64,000 nt of DNA from NCBI RefSeq assembly GCF_002843315.1, contig NZ_MVDD01000002.1, forward strand, positions 310,001 to 374,000. The letters are read 5' to 3'. Within the stretch, counting starts at the first letter, position 1. Each line of letters begins with the position of its first letter. The notes below the pieces were generated by a model. It was not told the origin of the DNA. It saw only the letters and a list, made by a program, of their open reading frames with translations, and did not search any database. This DNA is from Labilibaculum filiforme (GTDB lineage: Bacteria; Bacteroidota; Bacteroidia; Bacteroidales; Marinifilaceae). Shown here in pieces: positions 38,495-48,163 of the stretch. Position numbers and translations under genes: made by a program.

Positions 38495-40263
38495 AATACA
38501 ACCTCCTCTTGCTTAATAAATTGTTCAATTTTATTTGAAAGACCATCTAGTTGCTCCTCATTTTGAGCACTACTGTTCCAATCTTTCCACCATTGGCGCA
38601 ATTCATCAAATTTTGTTTTAACCACCGCTTTCAACTCCTCATCTTCCATCTCATTTTGAGAGAATTCAATCGGATTGTCAATCAATTTCTGAACTGCTAT
38701 ATTAATAAGTCCCAAACGCTCTGGCCGAGTACAAGCATCTATCTCGTGAAAAGCATCTTGTTGCATCACACAAAAATCGATGGTTTGTCCTTTTTGATAC
38801 TGCACATATTTGTCAAGAGGCACTTTTTTCAAACCAATGGTACTAATGGTTTGATCTATCCCATTTGCTTCGTGAAGTGTTTGTAGAATTTTGTTTCGAT
38901 CTGTATCAGAAATAAAACTATCGTAAACCGAATTGGTATAAACCAGTGGATCGATAGCCGGATATTTTTTTGCATCGGCACGATCTTGAGACAAGCCCCA
39001 AAAACCACCTGTAGCATCCATTGTAGACTGCGTAACAGGCTCTTGAAAATTACCTCCTGCTGGCGATACTGTTCCAATAAAAGTTAAAGATCCACCTGTT
39101 CCAGCATCAGCGCCAGCTCGTTGATACATTCCTTTAATTTGGTCGGGAATATCCATTGGAAAAGCCTCTGGTCCGGGAATATCTCCCTGACGACCACTAC
39201 GCTCACGAAGTGCTTGAGCCCAACGCGAAGTAGAATCAGCCAAAAGAATTACATTGTATCCTTGATAACGATAGTATTCACCAACAGTTAATGCAATAAA
39301 CACACTAGCTTCACGAGCCGCTACGGGCATAGAACTGGTGTTTCCGAAAATACACATTCGATTCATTAAAGATTCACCCGTTGAAGGATCTTCTAATTCA
39401 GCAAAATCTTTAAAAACCTCTACCGCTTCTCCGGCACGCTCACCACATGCGGCCATTATAATAATGTCGGCTAATGCATATTTACAAAGCGAATGTTGAA
39501 GTACAGTTTTACCTGCTCCAAATGGTCCTGGATTTCCTACTGTTCCGCCATACCCTACTGGTGCGAGCAAATCAATTACCCGAACACCAGTTGAAATGGT
39601 ATCGCTTGGAATTGCTCTCTCTTTAAATGGAATTGGAGATTTTACTGGCTGATGAAACACCAATTTTAGTATGTGACTATTGTTCTGCTCATCGATTATC
39701 ATTGCAACTTGCTGTGTAATATTCAATTCACACTTAGCCTCAATACTTTCAATCTTGCATTTACCAAAACTAAAAGGCACTAAAATTTTATGTTCTAATC
39801 TACCTTCTGGTACTGATCCGATTGCATCTCCACCCTTCACAATATCCCCAACTTTAAGCATTGGAGTAAAATTCCACAATTTCTCCTCATCTAGAGCTGG
39901 AGCCTTCATTCCAGGAACCAAGTAAGCATTTTGCTCACTTAATTTATAGAGAGGATTCTGCAACCCATCCCAAATACTTGTTAAAAGTCCAGGGCCAAGA
40001 AGTACAGAAAGTGGCTTTCCTTTAAACTCAACCAAATCGCCGATTTGCGCCCCAGTTAGATCTTCAAATACCTGCATTTCTACAATGCCTGTATTCTCTC
40101 CTGTTGATTCTGCTTCTATTTGAAGGACTTCAGCTTGTAACTGCTTACCCTCCACTGTGATTTCAGCAGTTTCACCCATAATCACATCCTGATAAAAACG
40201 TGCTTTTACCAATGAATCTTGGATGGAAATAAGTGTTCCTGTTCGCTTTTTACTACTACCCAT
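38491..40263 (-). CDS. ntpA: V-type ATPase subunit A (catalytic)
   Basis: This 590-residue protein has Walker A GPFGAGKT (about 246-253), the catalytic GERAGE segment and VILLADSTSRWAQALRE. The V-type-specific non-homologous insertion lies at about 100-175. I start at the ATG at 40263, which has GAGGAAAA (complement of 40271-40278) at good spacing, and which begins MGSSKKRTGTLISIQD as family members do. An earlier in-frame start at 40305 would fall inside a leader hairpin. It is the first gene of a seven-gene operon A-B-E-DUF2764-like-D-I-K. No subunit F or G gene is seen, as in other bacterial operons of this class. Confidence 0.95.
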   Translation of the reverse strand: MGSSKKRTGTLISIQDSLVKARFYQDVIMGETAEITVEGKQLQAEVLQIEAESTGENTGIVEMQVFEDLTGAQIGDLVEFKGKPLSVLLGPGLLTSIWDGLQNPLYKLSEQNAYLVPGMKAPALDEEKLWNFTPMLKVGDIVKGGDAIGSVPEGRLEHKILVPFSFGKCKIESIEAKCELNITQQVAMIIDEQNNSHILKLVFHQPVKSPIPFKERAIPSDTISTGVRVIDLLAPVGYGGTVGNPGPFGAGKTVLQHSLCKYALADIIIMAACGERAGEAVEVFKDFAELEDPSTGESLMNRMCIFGNTSSMPVAAREASVFIALTVGEYYRYQGYNVILLADSTSRWAQALRERSGRQGDIPGPEAFPMDIPDQIKGMYQRAGADAGTGGSLTFIGTVSPAGGNFQEPVTQSTMDATGGFWGLSQDRADAKKYPAIDPLVYTNSVYDSFISDTDRNKILQTLHEANGIDQTISTIGLKKVPLDKYVQYQKGQTIDFCVMQQDAFHEIDACTRPERLGLINIAVQKLIDNPIEFSQNEMEDEELKAVVKTKFDELRQWWKDWNSSAQNEEQLDGLSNKIEQFIKQEEVVL

Positions 40264-40284
40264 AATTGACTTTTCCTCTCGTCT

Positions 40285-40307
40285 GAATGAACCCACTTGG
40301 TTCATTC
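40285..40307 (-). promoter_or_regulatory. Leader hairpin just before the ntpA ribosome-binding site
   Basis: GAATGAACC (40285-40293) and GGTTCATTC (40299-40307) form a perfect 9-bp stem with a 5-nt loop. It ends 6 nt before the Shine-Dalgarno sequence. It could protect the mRNA or affect ntpA translation. Confidence 0.45.
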
Positions 40308-40466
40308 GGTCTATTTTTATTAAAAAATTTATTGTATTACCTAAAGACTAATACCCAATAATGCTTATCGTTTTTCTTTCTTATTCTACTCGCAGTATCA
40401 TTATCGCAGAGCCAATTAAAAAAAAGACCTTTTAACTCAGGATTACTAATTTTGTTAACGACTCTT

Positions 40467-40494
40467 GTAAACCGAAAAGTTCATTTTAGTTTAC
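40467..40494. promoter_or_regulatory. Candidate TetR operator, site 3 (upstream of V-ATPase)
   Basis: GTAAAC (40467-40472), 16 nt, GTTTAC (40489-40494) then TT. It has the same half-sites and the same 16-nt spacer as the sites at 47200 and 47872. It lies 204 bp before the ntpA start and 365 bp after the end of the efflux operon. Confidence 0.5.
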
Positions 40495-40858
40495 TTCGGC
40501 TAAAGTAGTAATAAAATCAAGCTCCTATTCATTTGTTATTTTTGTTTAAACTTAATTAGCAAATTTTAACCTTAGACAAATGAAATAAAATATGTTAGTA
40601 TCAAATATTATTTTCATTGTAAATAAAAGGACAGGCCGGAAGATTCACTAATATGCTAACATATAGAATATTTAAGACATTAAACACAACTCCATTAACA
40701 AACTTTACCCCCACATAAAATTTATTCTAGTAAACTATTTTGTTGTCAAATTCTTTACCCTTAATTGAAGTCTTAAATCCTATAATTCAAAAATACAACC
40801 AACCTGTCCTAAGCGAACTAAATCAGGAAACTGATACTATGAAATCCTTAGTCAGGAT
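40495..40858. other. Intergenic region between V-ATPase and efflux operons
   Basis: About 360 bp of AT-rich sequence with no credible ORF, terminator or perfect promoter element. Confidence 0.3.
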
Positions 40859-42211
40859 TTACATTCTTAAGTCTCCAATTGCCTTATAATATTTAGCTTC
40901 GTTTGTTTTCACTGCTGTTTTGGCACTGATATAATCAGCATGAGATACTTGCCATTGCAATTGAGCATTTAACAATTCACGGGTAGTTGTCACCCCTTCC
41001 AACAAACGATTTGTTTCCAGTTTCAAATTTTCATCGGCTTGTTCCAGCGATGTTGTTGTGAAATTTAATTTCACCAACGACTCTTTCAAACGAAAAATAG
41101 CCTGTCTTATTTCCAAGGTGATTAATTCAGAACTTTCATCTAAATCGAGTTCGGCTTTTTGAATTGCCATTTTGTTTTGAACTTTTTTCAATTTTTTCTC
41201 ACCCCAATGAAAAACAGGCATACTTAATGCCACACCTGCATTAAAAGTAAATTCATTTTCTTGTTTCGCGTAATGATTTGGATTCTGAGATGTATAGTTC
41301 GCAAAAGACACAATTTGTGGCTTATAATCTGCATTGACTAACTTTTTCTCAATTTTCGACATCTCTACCTGATTGTTCAAGAGTTTAATTTCAGGTCGAT
41401 TACTCAAATGACTTTCGTTAAATGAAATGGAAGACAATTGTTCAGGAATATAAATTATTGAATCTTGAATTTGAATGGAAGACAAAATACCATTGCCAAC
41501 ACTCTGATTCAAACTCATTTTTGCTAACTCCAAATTGTTTGAAATTTCAATCAAGGATAATTTAGAATTGTTTAACTCTACCTGAGTTTTTAAAACTTCA
41601 TTTTTTGTTACAATACCCGTTTCATATCTATCACGAACCTCTTTTAGAACATCTGTTAAAAGCTCAATTGATTTTTCAACAACTCCCTTTTGCTCTTGTA
41701 AGGATACCACAACCCAATATTCCGTCTCTACATTCAACAACAAATCTGCTTGCGATAAATCTACATTATCTTCGGCCATTTCCAAAGCTAGCTCTGAAAG
41801 TGTATTGGCATTTCTTAGTTTACCACCTAAATAAATTGGCAAACTCATTCCAATACTTGCAGAATATGAATTTTCATAAGCAAGATCGCTTGTACTTCCT
41901 GGTGAATATACACCACTTGGCTGACCATCGGTTGTTGGCAACTCAAATCCTGGAACAATCATTTGATTTGGGTCGCTTAAATAAGTATATGAAGAGGATA
42001 AATCAAATTTTGGTAACATCGATCTTTTGCTCAACTTTAAAGAAGCCTCACTAAATTCCCTATCTGACAAAGCAGACTTGACGCTTTGATTGTGGTCCAT
42101 CGCTTTTTGTTTGCAATTCCGAAGCGATAAAACTTCTTGTGCATCTATTTTGGAGATGTTCAGTAGCCCACAAAAAAGGACTACTAATACCTTTATTATA
42201 ATATTTCTCAT
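40859..42211 (-). CDS. TolC-family outer-membrane efflux protein
   Basis: This 450-residue protein has a signal peptide (about 1-24). Two OEP repeats of long helices follow (SLRNCKQKAMDHNQSVKSAL; ELNNSKLSLIEISNNLELAK; LLNAQLQWQVSHADYISAKTA), which form the trimeric alpha-barrel duct. It is the last gene of the tetR-linked operon and gives the RND pump its exit channel. Confidence 0.93.
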   Translation of the reverse strand: MRNIIIKVLVVLFCGLLNISKIDAQEVLSLRNCKQKAMDHNQSVKSALSDREFSEASLKLSKRSMLPKFDLSSSYTYLSDPNQMIVPGFELPTTDGQPSGVYSPGSTSDLAYENSYSASIGMSLPIYLGGKLRNANTLSELALEMAEDNVDLSQADLLLNVETEYWVVVSLQEQKGVVEKSIELLTDVLKEVRDRYETGIVTKNEVLKTQVELNNSKLSLIEISNNLELAKMSLNQSVGNGILSSIQIQDSIIYIPEQLSSISFNESHLSNRPEIKLLNNQVEMSKIEKKLVNADYKPQIVSFANYTSQNPNHYAKQENEFTFNAGVALSMPVFHWGEKKLKKVQNKMAIQKAELDLDESSELITLEIRQAIFRLKESLVKLNFTTTSLEQADENLKLETNRLLEGVTTTRELLNAQLQWQVSHADYISAKTAVKTNEAKYYKAIGDLRM

Positions 42212-42223
42212 TGAATTTTACTA

Positions 42224-43009
42224 TTACTTGATCCGAATTAAATTGCGATCATGAGGATTACTTAAATTTTTCTTTTTTCGAATACAGGTCAATAAATAAT
42301 CATTTTCTTTTTGTAGAATCAGTTCCAATTTATTCGACCTGCTTTGTTCAATCATTTTTACTGATTCTAACTCTATGTAATCAAATTTACTATATCGCGT
42401 AGCTATGGTAAGTATCCTTTCCATCAGCTCCTCCTGATTAAATATCTCATCTACAATATGCTTTTCGTATAAATCCTGAGAAAACACCTTATCGGATAGG
42501 AAAAGCATTTTTACCGGATTCACGTACATCAAACTCGATTCAATAAAGATTGCTCCCCCTTTGGGAATGTTCACAAAGTTGTGGTTATCATTATCGATAT
42601 AAAAATCGCGTGAAACAAACCGTAAATCAGCTGCCATACTCAAACAAAACAACATGGTATTCGCAAGCTTAGAGTTAACCGAAAAAACAATTTTTTGTAT
42701 CGATTTGATTTTCAAAAGCAGCTGATTGTAAGTTCTAAAGACTCGCAAAATATTGCCCTCGTAATTCTTACTCTCGTATAGTGCATTCCATTTTTCTTTG
42801 TAATTCTCCAAATTAAAATCAGAATGATCATTACTAATAACCAACACCTTAACTGAATCACTTTTATTGACTTCATCCAAAAAATCCAATAATTGATCTC
42901 TATACTTAAAAGTTTCCTGTTCCAGAAATACGCAGTAGTTCATATATAGAACCAATGTTTTATCATTTAATTCCGAGTGAAAATATTTATTATCTATTTC
43001 AATATTCAT
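42224..43009 (-). CDS. Crotonase-fold (enoyl-CoA hydratase/isomerase-like) protein in an efflux operon
   Basis: This 261-residue protein shows the crotonase outline: an N-terminal beta-segment ending DSVKVLVISNDHSDF, a central LANTMLFCLSMAADLRFVSRDFYID (the usual GGG-x-LA-x-x-CD-x-R-x-A region), and a region PKGGAIFIESSLMYVNPVKMLFLSDKVFS with the ALxL-like pattern. The oxyanion-hole and catalytic Glu positions are not clear. It may be a divergent enzyme or a structural homologue. I start at the ATG at 43009; an in-frame TTG at 43033 would overlap the RND gene. It is locked between the RND and TolC genes (16 and 12 bp), so it is co-expressed with the pump. Its role there is unknown. Confidence 0.6.
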   Translation of the reverse strand: MNIEIDNKYFHSELNDKTLVLYMNYCVFLEQETFKYRDQLLDFLDEVNKSDSVKVLVISNDHSDFNLENYKEKWNALYESKNYEGNILRVFRTYNQLLLKIKSIQKIVFSVNSKLANTMLFCLSMAADLRFVSRDFYIDNDNHNFVNIPKGGAIFIESSLMYVNPVKMLFLSDKVFSQDLYEKHIVDEIFNQEELMERILTIATRYSKFDYIELESVKMIEQSRSNKLELILQKENDYLLTCIRKKKNLSNPHDRNLIRIK

Positions 43010-43025
43010 TTTCTTTGTTTTAAGC

Positions 43026-46000
43026 TTATTCAATCACTTTAATACCATAAAATATCACGTAAAGTAGAGGTACAACCACTAAAGTAAGAACCGTTGCAAA
43101 CAGTAATCCAAAAATTATAGTTATAGCCATAGAACCATACATAGCATCTGTAATAATTGGTGTCATACCCAATATGGTGGTTACTGCTGCCAAGGCTACA
43201 GGACGTAAACGGCTAATTGCTGCATTAATAACAGCAGGAAAAGGTTTCATTCCTTCTTCATTAAGATTCAAATTAATCTGATCCATTAAAACAATTGCAT
43301 TTTTAAGTACCATCCCAATTAATCCTAAAAATCCTACAATAGCCATAAAACCAAAAGCATTATCGGTAACATACAATCCAATTCCAACACCAATAATCGA
43401 CAAAGGAATAATAGCAATTACTACCAACGATTGACGTACACTATTAAACAACATCACGATTATGCATACCATTAGTAACATGGCCATTGGGAAGAAAGTT
43501 CCGGTACCTTCTTTAGATTCGGTAGAGGGTTTTAACTCACCATCCCACATAAAACTATAACCAGCTGGTAAGGGAATCGCTTCAATTTGGTCTTTCACAG
43601 CTGCTAATAAAGTTGATCCTGTCATATCTGGATCGGCAGGATCACATTGTACCGTAATAGCACGCTGACGATTATAACGCTTAATTACAATATTTTCCCA
43701 ACTTACAGTAATGCTGTCAACAACCTCTTTTAAAGGAACCGAAAAGGCTCCAGTTTGTGACCAGACTCCTGTATTTTCAATTGTTTCAATGCTATTTTTT
43801 GCATTTTGATCCACTTTAAGCATTACCGGCAACTTTTCTTCATTCTCGCGATAAAGACCGATGCCCAAACCTGTACTTGTCAGTTGTTGTATTGTATTTC
43901 CTAAATCACTTCTAGATATGCCACAACGAGAAGCCTTCTGTTGCGAATAATGTGGAGCCCAGGTCAACACTTTATTTCGCCAATCATCACATATATCGCC
44001 ACATTCAGAAGTGTTATGCATAATTGTTTTAGCCTGCTCCGATAAATCTCTTAGTACAGCAGGATCGGGTCCCATAAAACGGCCTTCAACTTTGTAAGAA
44101 ATTGGCGGTCCTGCAACGTATTTTTGCACCCTTGCACGTGCTTGTGGATAGTTATCATTAAAGTATTTTGTAAGCTTTGGAACCAACTCATCCGTTTCTT
44201 CCGGACTGTGTGTTTCTATCATTAACTGACCAAAACTGGTATTGTAATTTTCTGCATGTGCCATTAGTATATAACGTGGCGGGGTTTGGCTAATACTGGT
44301 AATAATATTCACAATTTCCGGATTGTTCTCGAAAAGTTGTTTTTCGGCAATTGCCAGATCATTTTCAACTTTATTAACAGAACTGCCTTCGGGCAACCAA
44401 TAATCAACAACAAAATAGGATTTCTCCATGGCTGTAAAGAATGCCTGCTTTAGGTTCGCAAATGCAATCATAGAAATTATAAGGAATGCAATTACACCTG
44501 CTAATGAAGCCCATCTATATTTTAAAGTTTTAATAAGAACACCTTTAAACCACAGATACATTTTGCTTTCGTAAGGATCTTTAATTTCTTTAGGAGCTTT
44601 TAGAAATCTCTCATTAGTAATCGCAGTTTGCGTCATTGCAAATAGCCAACTTAATGATAATGAAATAGCCAATACCAAAAATAAATCGTGACAGATTTCA
44701 CCAGCGGCATTAGGAGCAAGAAATACAGGTAAGAATGCAAATATCGCGATAAGTGTGGCACCTAGTAAGGGTAGAGAAGTTGAGCTTGAAATATCTACAA
44801 CAGCCTTTCTTCTGTTCATCCCTTTTTGCAAGGAAACTAATGCACCATCGGTTACTACAATAGCATTATCTACCAACATTCCCATGGCAATAATAATTGC
44901 TGCCAGCGAAGTACGATGAAGGCTGATATCCATCATATTCATGATAATTAATGTTCCCAGAATAGAAAAAATTAGACTACTACCAATCAAAATTCCCGAT
45001 TGTAAACCCATGAACAGTAACAATACAATAACTACAATGGCTACAGATGCTATTAGGTTAAAGATAAAACCATCGTTAGCTTCCTCCACCTCTCTTGCCT
45101 CATTGTACACCGATGATATTTCAACTCCTAAAGGTAAATTAGATCTGATGATATCTAACTTGGCATTGATGTTTTCGGCTAGCGTAAGTACGTTTCCACC
45201 TTTTGTGGTAGAAATACCCAAGCCAATGGCATTTTGCGTATTTCTTTTCATTAGACCCTGAGCTGGTTCCAAAAACGACTTTTTAATCTCGGCCAAATCC
45301 TTCAAGTAAAACTGTTCGTTGCCAACTTGAACTATTGTATTCTTTATTTCCTCGAGACTTTTAAATGCATTATTACCAGAAACTCTGATGTAACGATCGT
45401 TTAACTCAATGTTCCCCGCAGCAGCAATCTCGCCTTGGGCGTTAAATACCTGAGCAATAATGCCAGGGTTAACACCCAATTCCGACTTTTTAGATTCTTT
45501 GAGAATAACATCGATACATTCGGTACGATTTCCAAATAATGTAATTTTACCGACCTGCCCAGCAGGCAATAGTTCCTGCTTTAAGTATTGTGCATAATCA
45601 TTTAATTCTTCATAAGTAAATCCATCGCCCGTAATGGCATAAAACATACCATAAACATCACCATAATCGTCTACTACAACCGGTGTATTTGCTCCGGCAG
45701 GAAGATTTACTTCACCATCTTTCAATTTTTTGCGAAGAATATCCCAAACCTGAGGCATTTCTTTCGAACGCAACTTATCCTCCAGATCAATTTCAACAAT
45801 AGAAAGACCAGCATAAGAACTTGAAAATATTTCATCAATATTGTCCATGCTCTGCGCGGCACGTTCTATTACTTCAGTTACTTCCTGTTCAACTTCATGT
45901 GGTGAAGCTCCTGGATATTGTGTAACAATCAAAGCTGTTTTAATAGTAAACACCGAGTCTTCGAGCTTACCCATACTAAAATAAGAAGAGACTCCTCCTA

Positions 46001-46067
46001 CCAGCACAATCAGTAACAAGAAATACACTACAATCTTGTTCTTCAGTGAATATTCAGTTAAATTCAT
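43026..46067 (-). CDS. RND-family efflux transporter permease
   Basis: This 1,013-residue protein is the inner-membrane drug/proton antiporter of a tripartite pump. The first helix (KIVVYFLLLIVLVGGVSSYF), large periplasmic loops and a duplicated 12-helix layout are visible. The TM4 relay segment reads GMLVDNAIVVTDG with Asp400; the second acid of AcrB (Asp-Asp pair) is Asn here, as in many members of this branch. The second half repeats with FGFMAIVGFLGLIGMVLKNAIVL. The substrate is unknown. It follows the adaptor gene by 5 bp. Confidence 0.96.
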   Translation of the reverse strand: MNLTEYSLKNKIVVYFLLLIVLVGGVSSYFSMGKLEDSVFTIKTALIVTQYPGASPHEVEQEVTEVIERAAQSMDNIDEIFSSSYAGLSIVEIDLEDKLRSKEMPQVWDILRKKLKDGEVNLPAGANTPVVVDDYGDVYGMFYAITGDGFTYEELNDYAQYLKQELLPAGQVGKITLFGNRTECIDVILKESKKSELGVNPGIIAQVFNAQGEIAAAGNIELNDRYIRVSGNNAFKSLEEIKNTIVQVGNEQFYLKDLAEIKKSFLEPAQGLMKRNTQNAIGLGISTTKGGNVLTLAENINAKLDIIRSNLPLGVEISSVYNEAREVEEANDGFIFNLIASVAIVVIVLLLFMGLQSGILIGSSLIFSILGTLIIMNMMDISLHRTSLAAIIIAMGMLVDNAIVVTDGALVSLQKGMNRRKAVVDISSSTSLPLLGATLIAIFAFLPVFLAPNAAGEICHDLFLVLAISLSLSWLFAMTQTAITNERFLKAPKEIKDPYESKMYLWFKGVLIKTLKYRWASLAGVIAFLIISMIAFANLKQAFFTAMEKSYFVVDYWLPEGSSVNKVENDLAIAEKQLFENNPEIVNIITSISQTPPRYILMAHAENYNTSFGQLMIETHSPEETDELVPKLTKYFNDNYPQARARVQKYVAGPPISYKVEGRFMGPDPAVLRDLSEQAKTIMHNTSECGDICDDWRNKVLTWAPHYSQQKASRCGISRSDLGNTIQQLTSTGLGIGLYRENEEKLPVMLKVDQNAKNSIETIENTGVWSQTGAFSVPLKEVVDSITVSWENIVIKRYNRQRAITVQCDPADPDMTGSTLLAAVKDQIEAIPLPAGYSFMWDGELKPSTESKEGTGTFFPMAMLLMVCIIVMLFNSVRQSLVVIAIIPLSIIGVGIGLYVTDNAFGFMAIVGFLGLIGMVLKNAIVLMDQINLNLNEEGMKPFPAVINAAISRLRPVALAAVTTILGMTPIITDAMYGSMAITIIFGLLFATVLTLVVVPLLYVIFYGIKVIE

Positions 46068-46072
46068 TTTGA

Positions 46073-47152
46073 TTACAATTTGTTACCTACGTTTGTTTTT
46101 GCGAATCCTTTGTACTTCTTTACTTTTTGTCCTTCAAAAAGGTAATTAACTCCAGTGCTAACAATATTTTCACCCCCTTTTAATCCCCTTTTAATTTCAA
46201 TCATGTCGTTAGCTACTACTTTACCACTAAGAACTTCTTTTGCAGAAACAGTATTTGTGCTTTCATTAAAAAGCCAAACAAAAGTTTTGTTTTCTTTATT
46301 GTACACACAGGTAATTGGAATTTGCAGAGAGCCTACAGAACTTGTTTCTTTTTTGATGATCTCCATATGTGTAGTCATTCCAGCTCGTAACTTGATGTTT
46401 TTAGGAGCATCAATCAATATTGATATAGGATAAGACTGTTTTGACATACTGGTTTTATGACCAATTTCTTTCAAAGTTCCCGGGACTCTTATTTTTTTAT
46501 TCCCCACTTCAACTAAGCATGCATATTGAGTACTATCAGTAACTTTCGCTAAATCTTTTAGCGAAATCCAGGCTTTTACTTCAAATTTTGAAAGATCGAT
46601 AAACGATATAATTGGTTGTCCAGGATTCACCTCTTCAAAATTATTTACAAACACATCACTAATATATCCAGAAAACGGAGCTTTTAAATCGGTATCTTCT
46701 AATGCATTTTTAGCCGACTCATAAGCTGTTTTTGCTGCCGTATAATTCGACTCCATAAGGTCGTATGTACTAGCAGCAACACTTTCTTTTTCCAATAATC
46801 GTTTGTAACGCTTGTATTCCGCCTCTGCTAACTTAAAGGTTGCACTCGATTTTTCTAATGCTATCTTATAATCCCGAGGGTCTATCTTAGCAATCACTTG
46901 ACCTTCTGACACATAATCCCCAATAATATCGTTTAATTTTACCAACGGACCATTCACTCGAAAAGCTAATTTGGTTTCTCGCTTCTCATGAATACTTGCG
47001 GGCACAACAATTTTATTACTATTGGTTGCCTCAATACTTGTTTGCAAAACTTTAACCGATCTTACACGAACCTCTTCTTTGGCTTTTTCTTTACAACCAA
47101 CAAAAATTAACATTCCTATCAGCAAATAGCTGACTCCATTTAAATACCTCAT
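46073..47152 (-). CDS. RND periplasmic adaptor (membrane fusion protein), lipoprotein
   Basis: This 359-residue protein has a lipoprotein signal with lipobox LIFVGC (Cys20). The lipoyl half-motifs (GDYVSEGQVIAKIDPRDYK; DTDLKAPFSGYISDVFV), a helical hairpin between them, and the beta-barrel and membrane-proximal domains are in order. It bridges the RND pump and the TolC duct. The gene is preceded by operator site 2 and probably has its own regulated promoter, although tetR is just upstream on the same strand. Confidence 0.95.
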   Translation of the reverse strand: MRYLNGVSYLLIGMLIFVGCKEKAKEEVRVRSVKVLQTSIEATNSNKIVVPASIHEKRETKLAFRVNGPLVKLNDIIGDYVSEGQVIAKIDPRDYKIALEKSSATFKLAEAEYKRYKRLLEKESVAASTYDLMESNYTAAKTAYESAKNALEDTDLKAPFSGYISDVFVNNFEEVNPGQPIISFIDLSKFEVKAWISLKDLAKVTDSTQYACLVEVGNKKIRVPGTLKEIGHKTSMSKQSYPISILIDAPKNIKLRAGMTTHMEIIKKETSSVGSLQIPITCVYNKENKTFVWLFNESTNTVSAKEVLSGKVVANDMIEIKRGLKGGENIVSTGVNYLFEGQKVKKYKGFAKTNVGNKL

Positions 47153-47199
47153 TACTTAAACATTAGTGAATTTTCACATTAACTCTTCAACAATATCAT

Positions 47200-47227
47200 G
47201 TAAACTATATTAGTATCTTTAGTTTAC
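47200..47227. promoter_or_regulatory. Candidate TetR operator, site 2
   Basis: GTAAAC (47200-47205), 16 nt, GTTTAC (47222-47227) then TTTA. It lies 48 bp before the adaptor start codon, in the tetR-adaptor gap, and matches sites 1 and 3 in half-sites and spacing. Confidence 0.65.
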
Positions 47228-47299
47228 TTTAGGACAAAAAAAAATATGGGTCACTCATATGCTTAAGTGTACCCTTAACCTTTTTATAATTAATTGTTC

Positions 47300-47866
47300 C
47301 TATTTCTTAATTACTTCAAACAAAAAATCAAGCTGTTTCTTGGTCTTATCTCTAAATTCCCTTTGATCCTTACTATTCATTACATTAAAACTCATGATTG
47401 CTGATACCATACTATTTATAAGTTGAGCATCCACATTATCTTTTAGTAATTTTTTATCTATCCCTTTTTCAAAAAAAGTGATAATCAACTTTTGATGCTC
47501 TTTAATTCTCGCCTCTATCATTTTAGATATGTGAGGATATTCTGTTTCTATGCTTTTTGATCCAACAATCACAAATTCATTCACTCCATTAACTATCAAA
47601 TTAGATAATTCATCTAATAATAAATAGTAATCACCATCTTGTTCAATGTTCTTTTTTACAAATTTCAAATTCGACTTAAAAGTCTCATCATAACATCGGT
47701 ATAACAAGTCTTCTTTATTGCCAATAATTTTATATAGAGTCCTTTTCGACATTCCACATTCTTTTGCCAAATCGTCCATATTCCAACCTTTTACCCCTTT
47801 CTTCAGCAAAATACTTTGAGTACTTTCAAAAACAATTCTTTCTATATTCTCATTTCCAAATTTCAT
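47300..47866 (-). CDS. TetR-family transcriptional repressor
   Basis: This 188-residue protein has an N-terminal TetR helix-turn-helix (GWNMDDLAKECGMSKRTLYKIIGNKEDLL, about 23-51) and an all-helical ligand domain. It is divergent in position from nothing and lies upstream of the adaptor-RND-crotonase-TolC genes on the same strand. Its own start region carries operator site 1 and a perfect -7 element, so autorepression is likely. The ligand is probably a pump substrate. Confidence 0.93.
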   Translation of the reverse strand: MKFGNENIERIVFESTQSILLKKGVKGWNMDDLAKECGMSKRTLYKIIGNKEDLLYRCYDETFKSNLKFVKKNIEQDGDYYLLLDELSNLIVNGVNEFVIVGSKSIETEYPHISKMIEARIKEHQKLIITFFEKGIDKKLLKDNVDAQLINSMVSAIMSFNVMNSKDQREFRDKTKKQLDFLFEVIKK

Positions 47867-47871
47867 ATCAG

Positions 47872-47899
47872 CTAAACTAGATGTATTATTTCAGTTTAC
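47872..47899. promoter_or_regulatory. Candidate TetR operator, site 1 (autoregulatory)
   Basis: CTAAAC (47872-47877), 16 nt, GTTTAC (47894-47899) then TTTG. It covers roughly +1 to +28 of the predicted tetR transcript and ends 5 bp before the start codon. That is the place where a bound repressor would block initiation. Confidence 0.7.
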
Positions 47900-47905
47900 T
47901 TTGTG

Positions 47906-47913
47906 CAAAAGTA
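47906..47913 (-). promoter_or_regulatory. -7 promoter element of tetR
   Basis: The minus strand reads TACTTTTG, a perfect TAnnTTTG match, 6 bp upstream of operator site 1. Confidence 0.65.
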
Positions 47914-48163
47914 GACTTGATATTTAATCCATGCAAACAATTTTAAAAAAATTAACATTATTTTTAATCCTACGGTAAAAACCTGATCTACATCTAACAG
48001 TAAGACTTATTTGGTTAGGTTTAAATGCATTTACTCTAGAGAACCATTTTATTTTCTATAAATATGAATCCAATTCGAATAGTTACATAAATACAGTAAA
48101 ATACAACTACAAATATTCGTACAAAAGACTTCAGTATTTCGTTGCATTCCTCACTAAAAAACA
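47914..48163. other. Intergenic region between mannan operon end and tetR
   Basis: About 250 bp of AT-rich sequence. No ORF, repeat or perfect promoter element was recognised. Confidence 0.3.

Noticed and set aside
40264-40305. Longer N-terminus for subunit A starting at 40305
   Set aside because: The extra 14 residues are not typical of the family, the start lies in a hairpin, and the ATG at 40263 has a good ribosome-binding site.
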